Shown: positions 36,259 to 46,874, counted from the stretch's first letter. The stretch is DNA of 64,000 bases from Glycocaulis profundi (GCA_007050995.1 VJOU01000004.1:62001-126000), one strand, 5' to 3'. Notes: a model not told the origin generated them from the letters alone. Program-made: numbers and translations.

Positions 36259-37611
36259 TCAGGCCCGGGTGACTCGCGCAATGAAAAACCCGTCCAGCCC
36301 GCCTGTTTCCGGCCAAAGGTCGGGGCGGGTGCGCACGGTCCCGTCATCGCGCAGCGCCCCGGCCAGTCCGGGCAGCTCGGCGGGGCGGACGGGGTCGAGC
36401 CGGGCTTCGGGGGTGCGGGCGAGGAAGGCCGCGATCTGGTCCTCGCCCTCCTCGGGCTCCAGCGAGCAGGTGCAGAACACCAGCCGCCCGCCGGGCCTGA
36501 GCATCGCGAAGGCGTTGTCCAGTAGGGCCGACTGAAGCGCGGCGAGGCTGGCGATGTCGGCCTCGGTCTTGGTCCAGGCCACGTCGGGGCGGCGGCGCAG
36601 CGTGCCGGTGGCGCTGCACGGCGCGTCCAGCAGCACGGCGTCAAAGGGCGCCTCGGGCCGCCATTCCGTCCCGTCCGCCACCACGATCTCCGCGCTCAGG
36701 CCCGTCCGGGCGAGGTTCTGGCTCACGCGCTTCAGGCGCTTTTCAGAGCGGTCCAGCGCGATCACCTGCGAACCGGCGGCGGCGAGCTGGAGCGTCTTGC
36801 CGCCCGGGGCCGCGCACAGGTCCGCGATCCGCTCGCCTGTTTGAGGGGCCAGCAGGGCCGCTGGCAGAGCCGCGGCGGCGTCCTGCGCCCACCACTCCCC
36901 GGCCTCGTAGCCGGTCAGGGCTGACACGTCCCCGATGCCCTCGCGGCGCACGGTTCCCGTGGGCAGCACGGTCCCGCCAATGGCCTCGGCGAGCGCGGCG
37001 GCGTCCGCGCCGGGCTTCACGGTGAGGTCCAGCGGCGGCGGACCGGAGCGCGCCGCGGCCATCGCCTGCGCGGCTGGCTTGCCGTAGGCCGCCGCCCAGC
37101 GCGCGGCGAGCCAGCCGGGCAGATCGTCCAGCGGGTCGGCGGCGTCGAAGGGCTCGCGGCCCTGGGTCGCCACTTTGCGCAGCACCGCGTTGGCCAGGTT
37201 CTTGAATTTGCGCCGCTCCCGCCCCTCGCCCATCAGCGCCACATAGGCGTCCACGACGGCATGGGGCGCGTTGTCCAGCACCAGAAGCTCCGCGGCGGCC
37301 AGCCGCAGGATGGCGCGGGCGCGGGCCTCGCGTTCAGGCAGGGGCCGGTCGAGGAAGGCGTTCACGGCGCTTTCCAGAGCCCCCCAACGGCGGATGGCCG
37401 CCGCGGCGATGGCGCGGGCGAAGGCCCGGTCGCGGGGCTCGAGCCGGGAGTAGCCGGGCTGCGCGTTCAGCGCGCCGTCCAGCGCCTGGCCCTCTTCCTC
37501 GACCGCCAGCACGGCGTCGAGCGACGCGGTGCGCGCGGCGAGATTGCGGGTGTCGGGGGCGGGCTGGGGCGCGCGTCCGGCGGCGGGGCGTTTTGGGCGG
37601 GGCTGTCTCAT
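36259..37611 (-). CDS. rsmB: 16S rRNA m5C967 methyltransferase (RsmB/NOP2 family)
   Basis: A 450-residue RNA cytosine-5 methyltransferase. The N-terminal NusB-like domain is at about 25-160 (RDRAFARAIAAAAIRRWGAL, then KFKNLANAVLRKV). The SAM-binding domain has DLCAAPGGKTLQLA. The two catalytic cysteines are in LLDAPCSATGTLRR and VFCTCSLEPEEGE. The gene order rlmN-rsmB-rpe groups rRNA/tRNA modification with pentose phosphate metabolism. Confidence 0.95.
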   Translation of the reverse strand: MRQPRPKRPAAGRAPQPAPDTRNLAARTASLDAVLAVEEEGQALDGALNAQPGYSRLEPRDRAFARAIAAAAIRRWGALESAVNAFLDRPLPEREARARAILRLAAAELLVLDNAPHAVVDAYVALMGEGRERRKFKNLANAVLRKVATQGREPFDAADPLDDLPGWLAARWAAAYGKPAAQAMAAARSGPPPLDLTVKPGADAAALAEAIGGTVLPTGTVRREGIGDVSALTGYEAGEWWAQDAAAALPAALLAPQTGERIADLCAAPGGKTLQLAAAGSQVIALDRSEKRLKRVSQNLARTGLSAEIVVADGTEWRPEAPFDAVLLDAPCSATGTLRRRPDVAWTKTEADIASLAALQSALLDNAFAMLRPGGRLVFCTCSLEPEEGEDQIAAFLARTPEARLDPVRPAELPGLAGALRDDGTVRTRPDLWPETGGLDGFFIARVTRA

Positions 37612-37654
37612 GGGCGGCGGGGCTTACCACGCGCGCGCCGGGCTGGCGAGCAGG

Positions 37655-38809
37655 TCAGCCCGCGACCGCGCGCTCGGCCTTGCGCCGTTCGGCGGCGGAG
37701 ACCTTCTTGCTTTCGCTGCGCAGCTGGCCGCAGGCGGCGAAGATGTCCCGGCCGCGCGGGGTGCGGATCGGGCTGGCGTAGCCCGCCCGGTTCACGACTT
37801 CCGCGAACGCCTCGATCGTATCCCAGTCGGAACACTCGTAAGGGCTGTTCGGCCAGGGATTGAACGGGATGAGGTTGATCTTGGACGGGATGCCTTTGAG
37901 CAGCCGCACCAGCGCCTTCGCCTCGGCCAGCGAGTCGTTGACGCCTTTGAGCATGACGTATTCGAACGTCACCCGGCGGGCGTTGGACAGGTCGGGATAG
38001 GCGCGGATCGCGTCCATCAGCTCGGCGATGGGATATTTCTTGTTCAGCGGCACCAGCTCGTCGCGGAGCGGATCGTTGGTGGCGTGCAGCGAGATGGCCA
38101 GCATCGTGCCGGTGCGCTCGCCCAGCTCGACGATCTTCGGGACCACGCCGGAGGTGGACACGGTGATGCGCCGCCGGCCGATCTGGATGCCCTCGCCGTC
38201 GGAGATGATGTCGATGGACTTCGCCACATGGTCGAGATTGTAGAGCGGCTCGCCCATGCCCATGAACACGATGTTGGTGATCTGGCGGTCCTCGTTCGTG
38301 GACGGCCATTCGCCGATGTCGTCGCGCGCGATCATCACCTGGGCGACGATCTCCGCAGCGGTCAGGTTGCGCACCAGAGGCTGGGTGCCGGTGTGGCAGA
38401 AGGTGCAGTTGAGCGTGCAGCCCACCTGGCTGGACACGCACAGCGCGCCCGACCGGCCAACCGAGGGGATGAAGACGGTCTCGCACTCCACGCCCGGCGC
38501 CAGCTCGATGAGGTATTTGCGCGTGCCGTCCACGCTCACCAGCCGCTCGACCACGCGCGGGCGGTCCAGGGTGAAGCGGGTCTCGAGCGCGGCGCGCAGG
38601 TCCTTGGACACGTTGGTCATCGCGTCGAAATCGGTCACGCCGTGATGATAGATCCAGCGCCAGAGCTGCTCGGCGCGCATCTTCGCCTTCTTCTCCTCCA
38701 CCAGCCCGGCGTCGATCAGAGCTGAACGCAGCTCCTCGCGCGTCATCCCGGCGAGGGACGGCGTGGGGGCGGGCCGATTGGCGGAGGCGAGGTCGAGGGC
38801 AATGGTCAT
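37655..38809 (-). CDS. rlmN: Dual-specificity RNA methyltransferase RlmN
   Basis: A 384-residue radical-SAM enzyme that methylates A2503 of 23S rRNA and A37 of some tRNAs at C2. The ATG at 38809 fits the family length; upstream codons run into the divergent gene. The cluster ligands are Cys131, Cys135 and Cys138 in [19 protein letters not shown] is the SAM-binding GGE-like motif, and the resolving cysteine near the C-terminus is in FAACGQLRS. It is the first gene of the long minus-strand run down to 28477. Confidence 0.96.
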   Translation of the reverse strand: MTIALDLASANRPAPTPSLAGMTREELRSALIDAGLVEEKKAKMRAEQLWRWIYHHGVTDFDAMTNVSKDLRAALETRFTLDRPRVVERLVSVDGTRKYLIELAPGVECETVFIPSVGRSGALCVSSQVGCTLNCTFCHTGTQPLVRNLTAAEIVAQVMIARDDIGEWPSTNEDRQITNIVFMGMGEPLYNLDHVAKSIDIISDGEGIQIGRRRITVSTSGVVPKIVELGERTGTMLAISLHATNDPLRDELVPLNKKYPIAELMDAIRAYPDLSNARRVTFEYVMLKGVNDSLAEAKALVRLLKGIPSKINLIPFNPWPNSPYECSDWDTIEAFAEVVNRAGYASPIRTPRGRDIFAACGQLRSESKKVSAAERRKAERAVAG

Positions 38810-38933
38810 GGCGCGCGCATATAGGGGAAAACGGGCGAAATTGCGAGGGCGGGGGGCACCCGCGCAGGCGGACGGCTTGCGCCCGCGCGCCTGACGGCTA
38901 GGCTCCGGCGCGACGCAAGGACCGGACCCCGCC

Positions 38934-39713
38934 ATGAAGCTCATCTGCCATCCGCTGACCGACCGCGAACCCACCGTGCGCCCCGCCCGCCGCGAACGGG
39001 GCTGGATGGACGACACGCCCCAGTCCTTCGCCTATCGCTGCCTGCCGCTGGCGGTGGCGAACGAGCATGGCTGGGAGGTCTACACCCCCACCGGCGTCAC
39101 CGCGCGCTGGAACGGGGGCGTGGCGGTGGAGGACGTGGAGGCGGAGCTGGACGATCCGCTGATGGCGTCCAAGCCGGGCGCGGCGATGACCAATTTCGGC
39201 TCGGGCATCCTGACCTTCGAGATGGGCTTCCTGCTGCGGACGCCGCCGGGCTGGAACATCTGGGTGGCCGGGCCGGTCAACGATCCCAAGGACGGCATCG
39301 CGCCCCTGTCGGGCGTGATCGAGACCGACTGGAGCCCCTACACCTTCACCATGAACTGGCGCTTCACGCGGCCCGGCGAGGTGCGCTTCGAGGCGGGCGA
39401 GGCCATCGCCCATTTCTTCCCCGTGCGCCGCGACCTGTTCGACCGGGTCACGCCCGAGCTGCGCACCATCCACTCCGATCCGAAGACCTATCAGCAGATG
39501 GACGCCTGGCGGCTGTCGCGCGGCGACTTCACCCAGCGTCTGCGCGAGCAGGAGGAGAGCGCGGTCGAGGAGAAGTGGCAGAAGGACTACTACAGAGGCT
39601 TCATGCCCGACGGCAGCCGCGGCCCCGCCGACCACAAGATCAAGATCCGGCCCAAGCCCTTCACCGAGGGCAAGGAGAAGCCGGGGAAGAAGCCGGGGAA
39701 GAAGCGGCGGTAG
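38934..39713 (+). CDS. DUF6065 family protein
   Basis: A 259-residue protein of unknown function resembling the DUF6065 family: a [20 protein letters not shown] core, [29 protein letters not shown] and an [18 protein letters not shown] region. Tryptophan-rich beta strands are likely. The last 40 residues are lysine- and proline-rich ([12 protein letters not shown]) and look disordered and basic. No signal peptide is present. It is divergent from rlmN and followed by a REP-like repeat. Confidence 0.8.
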   Translation: MKLICHPLTDREPTVRPARRERGWMDDTPQSFAYRCLPLAVANEHGWEVYTPTGVTARWNGGVAVEDVEAELDDPLMASKPGAAMTNFGSGILTFEMGFLLRTPPGWNIWVAGPVNDPKDGIAPLSGVIETDWSPYTFTMNWRFTRPGEVRFEAGEAIAHFFPVRRDLFDRVTPELRTIHSDPKTYQQMDAWRLSRGDFTQRLREQEESAVEEKWQKDYYRGFMPDGSRGPADHKIKIRPKPFTEGKEKPGKKPGKKRR

Positions 39714-39728
39714 GGGGCAGAGAACGCT

Positions 39729-39819
39729 GTCATCCCGGACGGCCCGAAGGGCCGATCCGGGACCCCGTGGCCGTCCTTACTCAAGGTCCCGGCTCTGCGC
39801 TGCGCTTGGCCGGGATGAC
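39729..39819. repeat. REP-like interspersed palindromic element
   Basis: The outer arms GTCATCCCGG (39729-39738) and CCGGGATGAC (39810-39819) are perfect inverted repeats. Inside, CCGGGACC faces GGTCCCGG. GC-rich elements of this GTCATCCCGG kind are scattered in many alphaproteobacterial genomes. Half-copies appear at 601-610 and near 55487. It fills most of the 125-bp gap between convergent genes and may also act as a terminator. Confidence 0.7.
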
Positions 39820-39838
39820 GGGTCAAAGGGACCAGTCC

Positions 39839-40201
<363 letters not shown>

Positions 40202-41428
40202 CTAGGCCAGAAACTCGCGCATCGCCACATCCAGACTGCGCAGCCGTTCGGGGTCGGGCGTCACGCCCCGCTCGATCATGCGCTGGGCGGCCATGTATTC
40301 AGGGCCGGAATCCACCGCCTCGCAGGCGACCACGCGGCCTTCCTTGAGATGGAAGATCGCGAACCGGCCCTCCTCGGGATCGCCCCGGCGCACGAGCTGG
40401 TCGGCGCCGTCCACCAGCCCCGCGATCTGGAGCTTGAGCGCGTACTGGTCCGACCAGAACCACGGCACGGGGTCGTAGCTCACGTCCATCCCCATGATCG
40501 CCTGAGCGGCGGCCTTGCCCTGCTCGATGGCGTTCTGGACGCTTTCCAGCCGGATCGAGCGGCCATAGCGGGGCGAATGGAAGCGGGCGACGTCGCCGAT
40601 GGCGTAAATCGCCTCGTCCTCGGTGCGGGCCTGATGATCGACGAGGATGCCGTCCTCGCAGGCCAGGCCCGCAGCCTCGGCCAGCGCAATGTCCGGGGTC
40701 AGGCCGGTGGCGAGCAGGACCAGATCGGCCTCGATCCGCTCGCCCTCGGGCAGCTCCAGTCCGGCGGCGCGGCTCCCGGTGGTGTCGGGGACGACGCCCA
40801 GACAGGGCGTGGAGACCATCAGCTCCACCCCGTAGCCGCGATGGACCGAGCCGAAGAAGCCTCCCAGCAGGGGGCTGGCCGTGCGGGCCATGGGCCGGTC
40901 GGCGGCCTCGACCACCGTGACCTCCAGCCCCCGCTTGCGGGCGGAGGCGGCCACTTCCAGCCCGATATAGCCCGCGCCGAGAATGGCGATCTTCTTCGCC
41001 CCTTTCAGGGCGTCCGACAGCGCATCGGCCTGTGCCAGCGTGCGCAGGACGTGCACGCCCTTCAGATTGACACCCGGCAGGGGCGGGCGCTTGGCCTGCC
41101 CGCCGGGGGCGAGGATGAGATGGTCATAGGCCAGCCGCTCGCCGTTCGACAGGATCAGGCTCCGGCCCGACCGGTCGATGGCCTGCGCCCGGGTGGCGAG
41201 TTTCAGGTCGATCCGCGCGGTTTCGTAGAAGGCCTCGGGCTTGAGCCAGAGCCGGTCGGCGGGCAGTTCGCCGGACAGATAGGCTTTCGACAGGGGCGGG
41301 CGCTGATAGGGCGGGGCGGGCTCGTCGCAGACCATCGTGATCGGGCCCTCATGGCCGCGCTTTCTCAGCTCGGCCGCCGCGGACAGGCCCGCCTGTCCGC
41401 CTCCAACGATCACCACGCCCGCGCTCAT
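40202..41428 (-). CDS. FAD-dependent ferredoxin reductase
   Basis: A 408-residue NAD(P)H:ferredoxin oxidoreductase of the putidaredoxin/rhodocoxin reductase type. The ATG at 41428 places the FAD motif VIVGGGQAGLSAA at the N-terminus. The NAD(P) motif is IAILGAGYIGLEVAASARKRG, and YAIGDVARF is the second FAD-contact motif. The C-terminal domain (about 320-408) includes PVPWFWSDQYALKLQIAG. It is the likely electron donor of the adjacent 2Fe-2S ferredoxin. It is divergent from tsaE with 131 bp between. Confidence 0.92.
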   Translation of the reverse strand: MSAGVVIVGGGQAGLSAAAELRKRGHEGPITMVCDEPAPPYQRPPLSKAYLSGELPADRLWLKPEAFYETARIDLKLATRAQAIDRSGRSLILSNGERLAYDHLILAPGGQAKRPPLPGVNLKGVHVLRTLAQADALSDALKGAKKIAILGAGYIGLEVAASARKRGLEVTVVEAADRPMARTASPLLGGFFGSVHRGYGVELMVSTPCLGVVPDTTGSRAAGLELPEGERIEADLVLLATGLTPDIALAEAAGLACEDGILVDHQARTEDEAIYAIGDVARFHSPRYGRSIRLESVQNAIEQGKAAAQAIMGMDVSYDPVPWFWSDQYALKLQIAGLVDGADQLVRRGDPEEGRFAIFHLKEGRVVACEAVDSGPEYMAAQRMIERGVTPDPERLRSLDVAMREFLA

Positions 41429-41559
41429 GCCGCCATCCCTGCTGCACCCATGGGCGGCCATAGCGCCCCGGCGCGGATCGCCAAGTCAAGACGCCATCGG
41501 GCGCCGGGCTGCAGGCGGAACGCTTGCGGGCGGTCCCGGCGCGCCGTAAATCTCAGGCC

Positions 41560-42024
41560 ATGACCCGGCACACCCTGACACTGCCCGACGCTGAGGCCAC
41601 GCTGGCGCTGGGCGCGCGCATCGCCGCGCTGCTGAAGGCGGGCGACGCGGTGCTGCTGTTCGGGGACCTGGGCGCGGGCAAGACCACGCTGGCCCGCGGC
41701 ATCATCCAGGCCCTGACCGGCGAGACCGACATCGCCAGCCCCACCTACACGCTGGTGCAGACCTACACGGCCAGGGACGGGCTCACCCTCAGCCACGCCG
41801 ACCTCTATCGCCTGAAAAGCGATGACGAGCTGTTCGAGCTGGGCCTTGAAGAGGCCTGGACCGAGGGCGCGGCGATCATCGAATGGCCCGAACGGCTGGG
41901 CACCATGGCGCCGGAAGACCGGCTGGAGATCGAACTGGCGCCCCTCGGCGACGCGGGCCGGATCGCCAACATCGCCGCTTTCGGCCGGTGGGAGGGCCGC
42001 CTTGACCGTCTCGAACCCCTCTGA
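41560..42024 (+). CDS. tsaE: tRNA t6A synthesis ATPase TsaE
   Basis: A 154-residue P-loop protein required with TsaB and TsaD for threonylcarbamoyl modification of A37 in tRNA. The ATG at 41560 is preferred to the upstream TTG. Walker A is GDLGAGKTT (35-43). SPTYTLVQTY and HADLYRL are the family motifs, followed by IIEWPERLG. It heads the plus-strand chain tsaE-amgK-murU-addB-addA. The amgK start lies inside its 3' end. Confidence 0.95.
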   Translation: MTRHTLTLPDAEATLALGARIAALLKAGDAVLLFGDLGAGKTTLARGIIQALTGETDIASPTYTLVQTYTARDGLTLSHADLYRLKSDDELFELGLEEAWTEGAAIIEWPERLGTMAPEDRLEIELAPLGDAGRIANIAAFGRWEGRLDRLEPL

Positions 42025-43099
42025 CCTGAGGCAGGCCGCGCGCGACCGCTTCATCGAGGACGCCGGATGGGCGGACGCGGACGTGCGACCCTTCCCCGGC
42101 GACGCCTCCACCCGCCGCTATTTCCGCCTTCAACGGGGCGACGAGACCGCCGTTCTGATGGACGCGCCCGCGCGCGCCGAAGCCCCCGCCTGCCCGCCCG
42201 GCGCCAGTCCCCAAGAGCGCGCGGCGCTGGGCTACAACGCGCTGGCGCGGCTGGCGGGCAACAATGTCGCCGCCTTCGCGGGACTGGCCGACGCCCTGCA
42301 CGCGCGCGGCTTCTCCGCGCCCGCCATCCTCGAGGCGGACATGGGCCAGGGCCTGCTGCTGATCGAGGATCTGGGCGACGCGCTGTTCTCGGCGACCATC
42401 GCGGGCGGCGCCCATGAAGGTCCGCTCTACGCCCACGCCATCGACGTGCTGGCGGCGCTCAACCGGTCCAGCTTCACGGCCGATTTCGTCTATGGCGGCG
42501 AAGCGTGGCGGGTGATGGACTATGACGCGCCCGCGCTGGCCGCCGAAACCGGGCTGATGACCGACTGGTACGCGCCCCATCGCGGCGCGCAGACGTCAGC
42601 GGACTTCCGCGCCGACTGGGACGGGGCGTGGGCCGGGGCGCTGGCCGTGCTGGAGGATCAGCCGCGCTCGCTGGTGCTGCGCGACTATCACGCCGACAAC
42701 CTGATCTGGCTGCCCGAGCGCGCCGACGAGGCGCGGGTGGGGCTGCTGGACTTTCAGGACGCCCTGTTCGGCCATCCCGCCTATGATCTGGTCTCGCTGA
42801 TCGAGGACGCGCGCCGGGACGTGTCGCCCCATCTGGCCGGGCCGCTGAAGGACCGCTTCTTCGAGCGCTCGGGCCTGACCGACCGGGCCGGGTTCGAGGC
42901 GGCCTACGCCATCCTGGGCGCCCAGCGCAACGCGAAGATCCTGGGCATTTTCGTGCGGCTGGCCCGGCGCGACGGCAAGCCGCGCTATCTCGACCTGCTG
43001 CCCCGGGTGGAGGCCCACTTCGCCCGCGATCTGTCCCATCCGGCCCTGAAGGACGTCAAGGCGCTGGTCTCGCGCTTCGCCCCGGATCTGGCCTCGTGA
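42002..43099 (+). CDS. amgK: MurNAc/GlcNAc anomeric kinase AmgK
   Basis: A 365-residue aminoglycoside-phosphotransferase-fold kinase. I place the start at the TTG at 42002 because GGGAGGG lies 5 nt upstream and there is no suitable ATG or GTG; this makes a 23-nt overlap with tsaE. Conserved parts are FPGDASTRRYFRL, LLLIEDLGD, the catalytic loop LRDYHADNLIWL and the metal-binding DFQDALFGHPAYDLVSL. Beside murU it fits AmgK, which phosphorylates recycled N-acetylmuramic acid at C1. The pathway lets the cell rebuild UDP-MurNAc while bypassing the fosfomycin target MurA. Confidence 0.9.
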   Translation: MTVSNPSDLRQAARDRFIEDAGWADADVRPFPGDASTRRYFRLQRGDETAVLMDAPARAEAPACPPGASPQERAALGYNALARLAGNNVAAFAGLADALHARGFSAPAILEADMGQGLLLIEDLGDALFSATIAGGAHEGPLYAHAIDVLAALNRSSFTADFVYGGEAWRVMDYDAPALAAETGLMTDWYAPHRGAQTSADFRADWDGAWAGALAVLEDQPRSLVLRDYHADNLIWLPERADEARVGLLDFQDALFGHPAYDLVSLIEDARRDVSPHLAGPLKDRFFERSGLTDRAGFEAAYAILGAQRNAKILGIFVRLARRDGKPRYLDLLPRVEAHFARDLSHPALKDVKALVSRFAPDLAS

Positions 43100-43815
43100 G
43101 GATCACCCGCGCCATGGTGATGGCCGCAGGCGTGGGCTCGCGGATGCGGCCGCTGACCGACGACCGCTGCAAGGCGCTGGTGGAGGTGGACGGCCGGGCG
43201 CTGATCGACTGGACGCTGGACCGGCTGGAGGGCGTCGGGGTCGAGACCGTGGTGGTCAACGTCCACCATTTCGCCGACCGGCTGGAAGCCCACCTGAAGG
43301 CCCGCGGCGGAGCGCTGGACATCCTGATCTCCGACGAGCGCGAGGCGCTGATGGAGACCGGCGGGGGGCTGGTCAAGGCCGCGCCCCTGCTGGGGGACGC
43401 GCCGATCTACACCGCGAACATCGACGCGCTGTGGCGCGATCCGGGCGAGCGGGAGCTGGCTCGTCTGGCCGAAGGCTTCGACCCCGAAACGATGGACTTC
43501 CGCCTGATGCTCGCCCGGCCCGAGGCCCTGATGGGCATGAGCGGGCCGGGGGATTTCACGCTTGGCGAAGACGGCCGCCTGACCCGCTTCCGCGACGATC
43601 CTGACGGATCGCCGCTCTTCTATGCGGGCGTGCAGGTGATGCATCCGCGGGTGCTCGAGGGGCTGGCCGTGGAGCGGTTCTCCACCAACCGGCTGTGGGA
43701 TGCGGGGCTGGTGCGGGGACGAGTGACGGGCAGCGTCATGGACGCCTTCTGGATGCATGTGGGCGATCCCGCCACCCGCGATCTGGCGGAGAATCGGCTA
43801 CGATCGGCCGCATGA
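43096..43815 (+). CDS. murU: MurNAc-1-phosphate uridylyltransferase MurU
   Basis: A 239-residue nucleotidyltransferase. The motif MVMAAGVGSRMRPLTDDRCKAL is split over residues 7-28 and its lysine contacts the phosphates. ETGGGLVKAAPLLG and NIDALW give the metal-binding aspartate. The GTG start overlaps the amgK stop (GTGA). It converts MurNAc-1-phosphate to UDP-MurNAc. FSTNRLWD and the C-terminal MHVGDP segment match the family. Confidence 0.93.
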   Translation: MRITRAMVMAAGVGSRMRPLTDDRCKALVEVDGRALIDWTLDRLEGVGVETVVVNVHHFADRLEAHLKARGGALDILISDEREALMETGGGLVKAAPLLGDAPIYTANIDALWRDPGERELARLAEGFDPETMDFRLMLARPEALMGMSGPGDFTLGEDGRLTRFRDDPDGSPLFYAGVQVMHPRVLEGLAVERFSTNRLWDAGLVRGRVTGSVMDAFWMHVGDPATRDLAENRLRSAA

Positions 43816-46800
43816 GCGGGGCGGATCGGTTTTCTGAGATTTTCCACGGCGCGGGACCGCGCGTGTTCACCCTGCCCCCGGCAGCGGGGTTTCTCGGCGC
43901 GCTCGCCCGCGCGCTGCTGGACGCCTTCCCCGATCCCGAGGCGCTGGCGGGCGTGACCCTGCTGGTGCCGACCCGCCGTGCGGGACGGGCGCTGGGCGAG
44001 GCCTTCGCCGCCGCGCGCGGGCAGGACGGCGCGGCCATCCTGCCCATGATCCGGCCCATCGGGGACGTGGACGCGGACGACCCGCCCTTCGAGCCCGGTG
44101 AGCTGGCCGACGCCGCGCCCCCCGCCATCTCCGCCGCCCGCCGCCGGTTCGAGCTGGCCGCGCTGATCCTGGCGAAGGAAACCGCCACGGGGCGATCGAT
44201 GGGCGCGGGCGGCGCGCTGGCGCTGGCCGATGATCTGGCCGGGCTGATCGACGACATGGCGACCGAGGAGGTCACCGACCTCTCCGCGCTGGACGCCGAC
44301 ATCCGCGCCGCCCTGCCCGCCCACATGCAGGAGGCGGCGATCTTCCTCGACATCGTGCTGGACGCCTGGCCCAAGCGGCTCGCGGATCTGGGCGCGGTGG
44401 ACCCGGCGCGGCGGCGGTCGCTGCTGCTGCGCGCGCTGGCCGCCAAGTGGCGCGACACGCCGCCCGACGGCCCGGTGATCGCGGCGGGCTCGACCGGGTC
44501 GATCCCCGCCGCCGCCGAGCTTCTGGGCGTGGTCGCGAACCTGCCTCTGGGCGCGGTGGTCCTGCCCGGCTTCCAGCGCGACATGGACGACCGGGGCTGG
44601 GACGCCATCGACGACACCCACCCCCAGCTCGCCATGAAGGAACTGGTCGAGACGATGGCGCTCGACCGCTCGGACGTGCGCGTCTGGCCGGGCGCGGCGG
44701 AGGGGCGGAGCGCGGGCGCCCGGGCGCGGGTGATCGCCGAAGCCCTGCGGCCCGCCGAGGCGACCGCGGACTGGCTGGGCCGAGTGGGCATCCTGAAGGA
44801 CGAGTGGGGGGCGGACGTGTTCGAGGCCGGACTGTCCGGCCTGTCGGCCATCGAAGCGCCGGCGCCCGCGGACGAGGCGCGCGCGGTGGCGCTGGCCCTG
44901 CGCGAGACGCTGGAGACGCCGGGGCGGACGGCGGTCGTCGTCACCCCCGACCGGGGGCTGGCCCGCCGGATCGCCACCGAGATGCGCCGCTATGGCGTGA
45001 CGCTGGACGATTCGGCCGGCGAGGCGTTGTCGGACACCGCTTCGGGGGCCTTCCTGATGCGGGTGCTGGACGCCGCCCTCGATCCGGGCTCGGCGCTGGC
45101 CCTGACCGCGCTGTGGGCCTCGCCGCTGTTTTCCATGGGCGAGGAGCGGGCGAAGCTGCGCGGCGATCTGGGCGCGATGGAGCGTGCGGCCCTGCGCGGG
45201 CGCAGGCCGGGGCGGAGCTTCGCCGACGTCGCCGCGCGGATCGCCGAAGCCCATGAGCGCCACGACGAGACAAAGCCGCGCTGGCGCGCGATCATCGAAA
45301 CCATCGAAGCCGGGCTGTCGCCCCTGCTGGCGCTGGAGGGCGAGCACCCGGCCGCGGCGTGGGCGTCCGCCCTCGCGCAGGCCGCCGAGGCGCTGGCCGC
45401 GGCCCCAGAGCAGCCCGGGCCCGAGCGATTGTGGGCGGGCGAGGCGGGCGAGAGCGCGTCGGGGCTGATCCGCGAGTTCATCGAGGAGTCCGAGGCCCTG
45501 CGCCCGATGGCGGGTCATGAGTTCGCCCGCGCCCTGCTGGAGACCGCCCGGTCCCGCCGGGTGCGCCCGCGCTTCGGCGCGCACCCGCGGCTGCAGATCC
45601 TCGGCCCGCTCGAAGCGCGCCTGATCAGCGCGGACCGGGTGATTCTGGCCGGGCTGAACGAGGGCGTCTGGCCCGCGAAACCGAAGATCGACCCCTTCCT
45701 GTCGCGCGACATGCGCCGCAAGGCGGGCCTGAGCGCGCCCGAGCGGCGCTTCGGGCTGGCCGCCCACGACTTCGCCGAGCTGGCCTGCCAGCCGGAGGTG
45801 ATCCTGACCCGCTCGGCCAAGGTGGAGGGCGCGCCCGCCCCCGCCTCGCGCTGGGTCTGGCGGCTGCAGACGCTGGCGCGCGGCGCGCTGGGCGGGGACG
45901 CCACGCGGCTGCTCGCTCCCCCGACCGACTACCTCGCCATCGCCGCGCGGCTCGACCACAGCGCGGCCCAGTCGACCATCGCCCCGCCTGAGCCCCGGCC
46001 GCCCGTGGCGGCGCGCCCGCGCACGCTGCCGGTGACGCGGATCGAAACCTGGATCCGCGATCCTTACGCCATCTACGCCCGCAGCATCCTCAGGCTGGAC
46101 GCGCTCGATCCGCTCGATCAGGCGCCGGGCGGGCGCGAGCGGGGCAACGCCTATCACAGGGCGTTCGAGCTGTGGCTGGAGCGCTTCAACGCCCGCGACC
46201 TGCCCGACGGGGCGGAGGATCATCTTGTGGCGCTGGGCCGGGACTGCCTTTTGGAGGCGGGCTTCTCCGAGGCCGAGCTCGGCGCGGAGCTGCCGCGCTT
46301 CGCGCGGGTGGCGGCCTGGCTGACAGGCTGGGAGCGCGGGCGGCGGCGGGACAAAATCCTGCCCGTGGCGTGGGAGCGCCCCGGCGCGATCACCTTCGGC
46401 GCGCCGGGCGGGGATTTCACCCTGACCGCGAAGGCCGACCGTTTCGACGCGGGGCCGGACGGGATTGACCTGATCGACTACAAGACGGGCAGCCCGCCCA
46501 GCGCCAAGGCCGTCGCCGCGGGCTTCTCGCCCCAGCTCCCCCTGCAGGCGGCCATGCTGTCCCAGAACGGGTTCGAGGGCGTCACGCCGGGCGACGTCCG
46601 CGACCTGATCTATCTGCGCGTGGGCGGCCAGAAGACCGCCGCCGAACACCGCAGCGCGGTGGGCAAGGACGACACGGCCGCGGAACTGGCGGAGAAGGCG
46701 CTGGACGATCTGCGCAAGTGGGTCGCCGAGTTCGACGATCCCGAACGCAGCTATCCCAGCCAGCCGCGGGCGCAGTTCACCAACGCCTTCGGGGACTATG

Positions 46801-46874
46801 ACCACCTCGCCCGCCGGGGCGAGTGGGCCAGCGCGCCGGGCGGCGATGGCGGCGCGGAAGGAAACGGCGAATGA
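43812..46874 (+). CDS. addB: Double-strand break repair protein AddB
   Basis: A 1020-residue subunit of the alphaproteobacterial AddAB helicase-nuclease, a functional counterpart of RecBCD. The ATG at 43812 overlaps the murU stop by 4 nt. The N-terminal region has VFTLPPAAGFLGALARALLD and LLVPTRRAGRAL. The C-terminal RecB-type nuclease motif is seen in YHRAFELW and, further on, FTLTAKADRFDAGPDGIDLI followed by DYKTG. No cysteine cluster is visible. AddB recognises chi and degrades the 5' strand in related systems. Confidence 0.95.
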   Translation: MSGADRFSEIFHGAGPRVFTLPPAAGFLGALARALLDAFPDPEALAGVTLLVPTRRAGRALGEAFAAARGQDGAAILPMIRPIGDVDADDPPFEPGELADAAPPAISAARRRFELAALILAKETATGRSMGAGGALALADDLAGLIDDMATEEVTDLSALDADIRAALPAHMQEAAIFLDIVLDAWPKRLADLGAVDPARRRSLLLRALAAKWRDTPPDGPVIAAGSTGSIPAAAELLGVVANLPLGAVVLPGFQRDMDDRGWDAIDDTHPQLAMKELVETMALDRSDVRVWPGAAEGRSAGARARVIAEALRPAEATADWLGRVGILKDEWGADVFEAGLSGLSAIEAPAPADEARAVALALRETLETPGRTAVVVTPDRGLARRIATEMRRYGVTLDDSAGEALSDTASGAFLMRVLDAALDPGSALALTALWASPLFSMGEERAKLRGDLGAMERAALRGRRPGRSFADVAARIAEAHERHDETKPRWRAIIETIEAGLSPLLALEGEHPAAAWASALAQAAEALAAAPEQPGPERLWAGEAGESASGLIREFIEESEALRPMAGHEFARALLETARSRRVRPRFGAHPRLQILGPLEARLISADRVILAGLNEGVWPAKPKIDPFLSRDMRRKAGLSAPERRFGLAAHDFAELACQPEVILTRSAKVEGAPAPASRWVWRLQTLARGALGGDATRLLAPPTDYLAIAARLDHSAAQSTIAPPEPRPPVAARPRTLPVTRIETWIRDPYAIYARSILRLDALDPLDQAPGGRERGNAYHRAFELWLERFNARDLPDGAEDHLVALGRDCLLEAGFSEAELGAELPRFARVAAWLTGWERGRRRDKILPVAWERPGAITFGAPGGDFTLTAKADRFDAGPDGIDLIDYKTGSPPSAKAVAAGFSPQLPLQAAMLSQNGFEGVTPGDVRDLIYLRVGGQKTAAEHRSAVGKDDTAAELAEKALDDLRKWVAEFDDPERSYPSQPRAQFTNAFGDYDHLARRGEWASAPGGDGGAEGNGE

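Noticed and set aside
43620-46805. 1061-codon minus-strand frame opposite addB
   Set aside because: Typical high-GC shadow frame; the plus-strand murU/addB overlaps and nuclease motifs explain the region.
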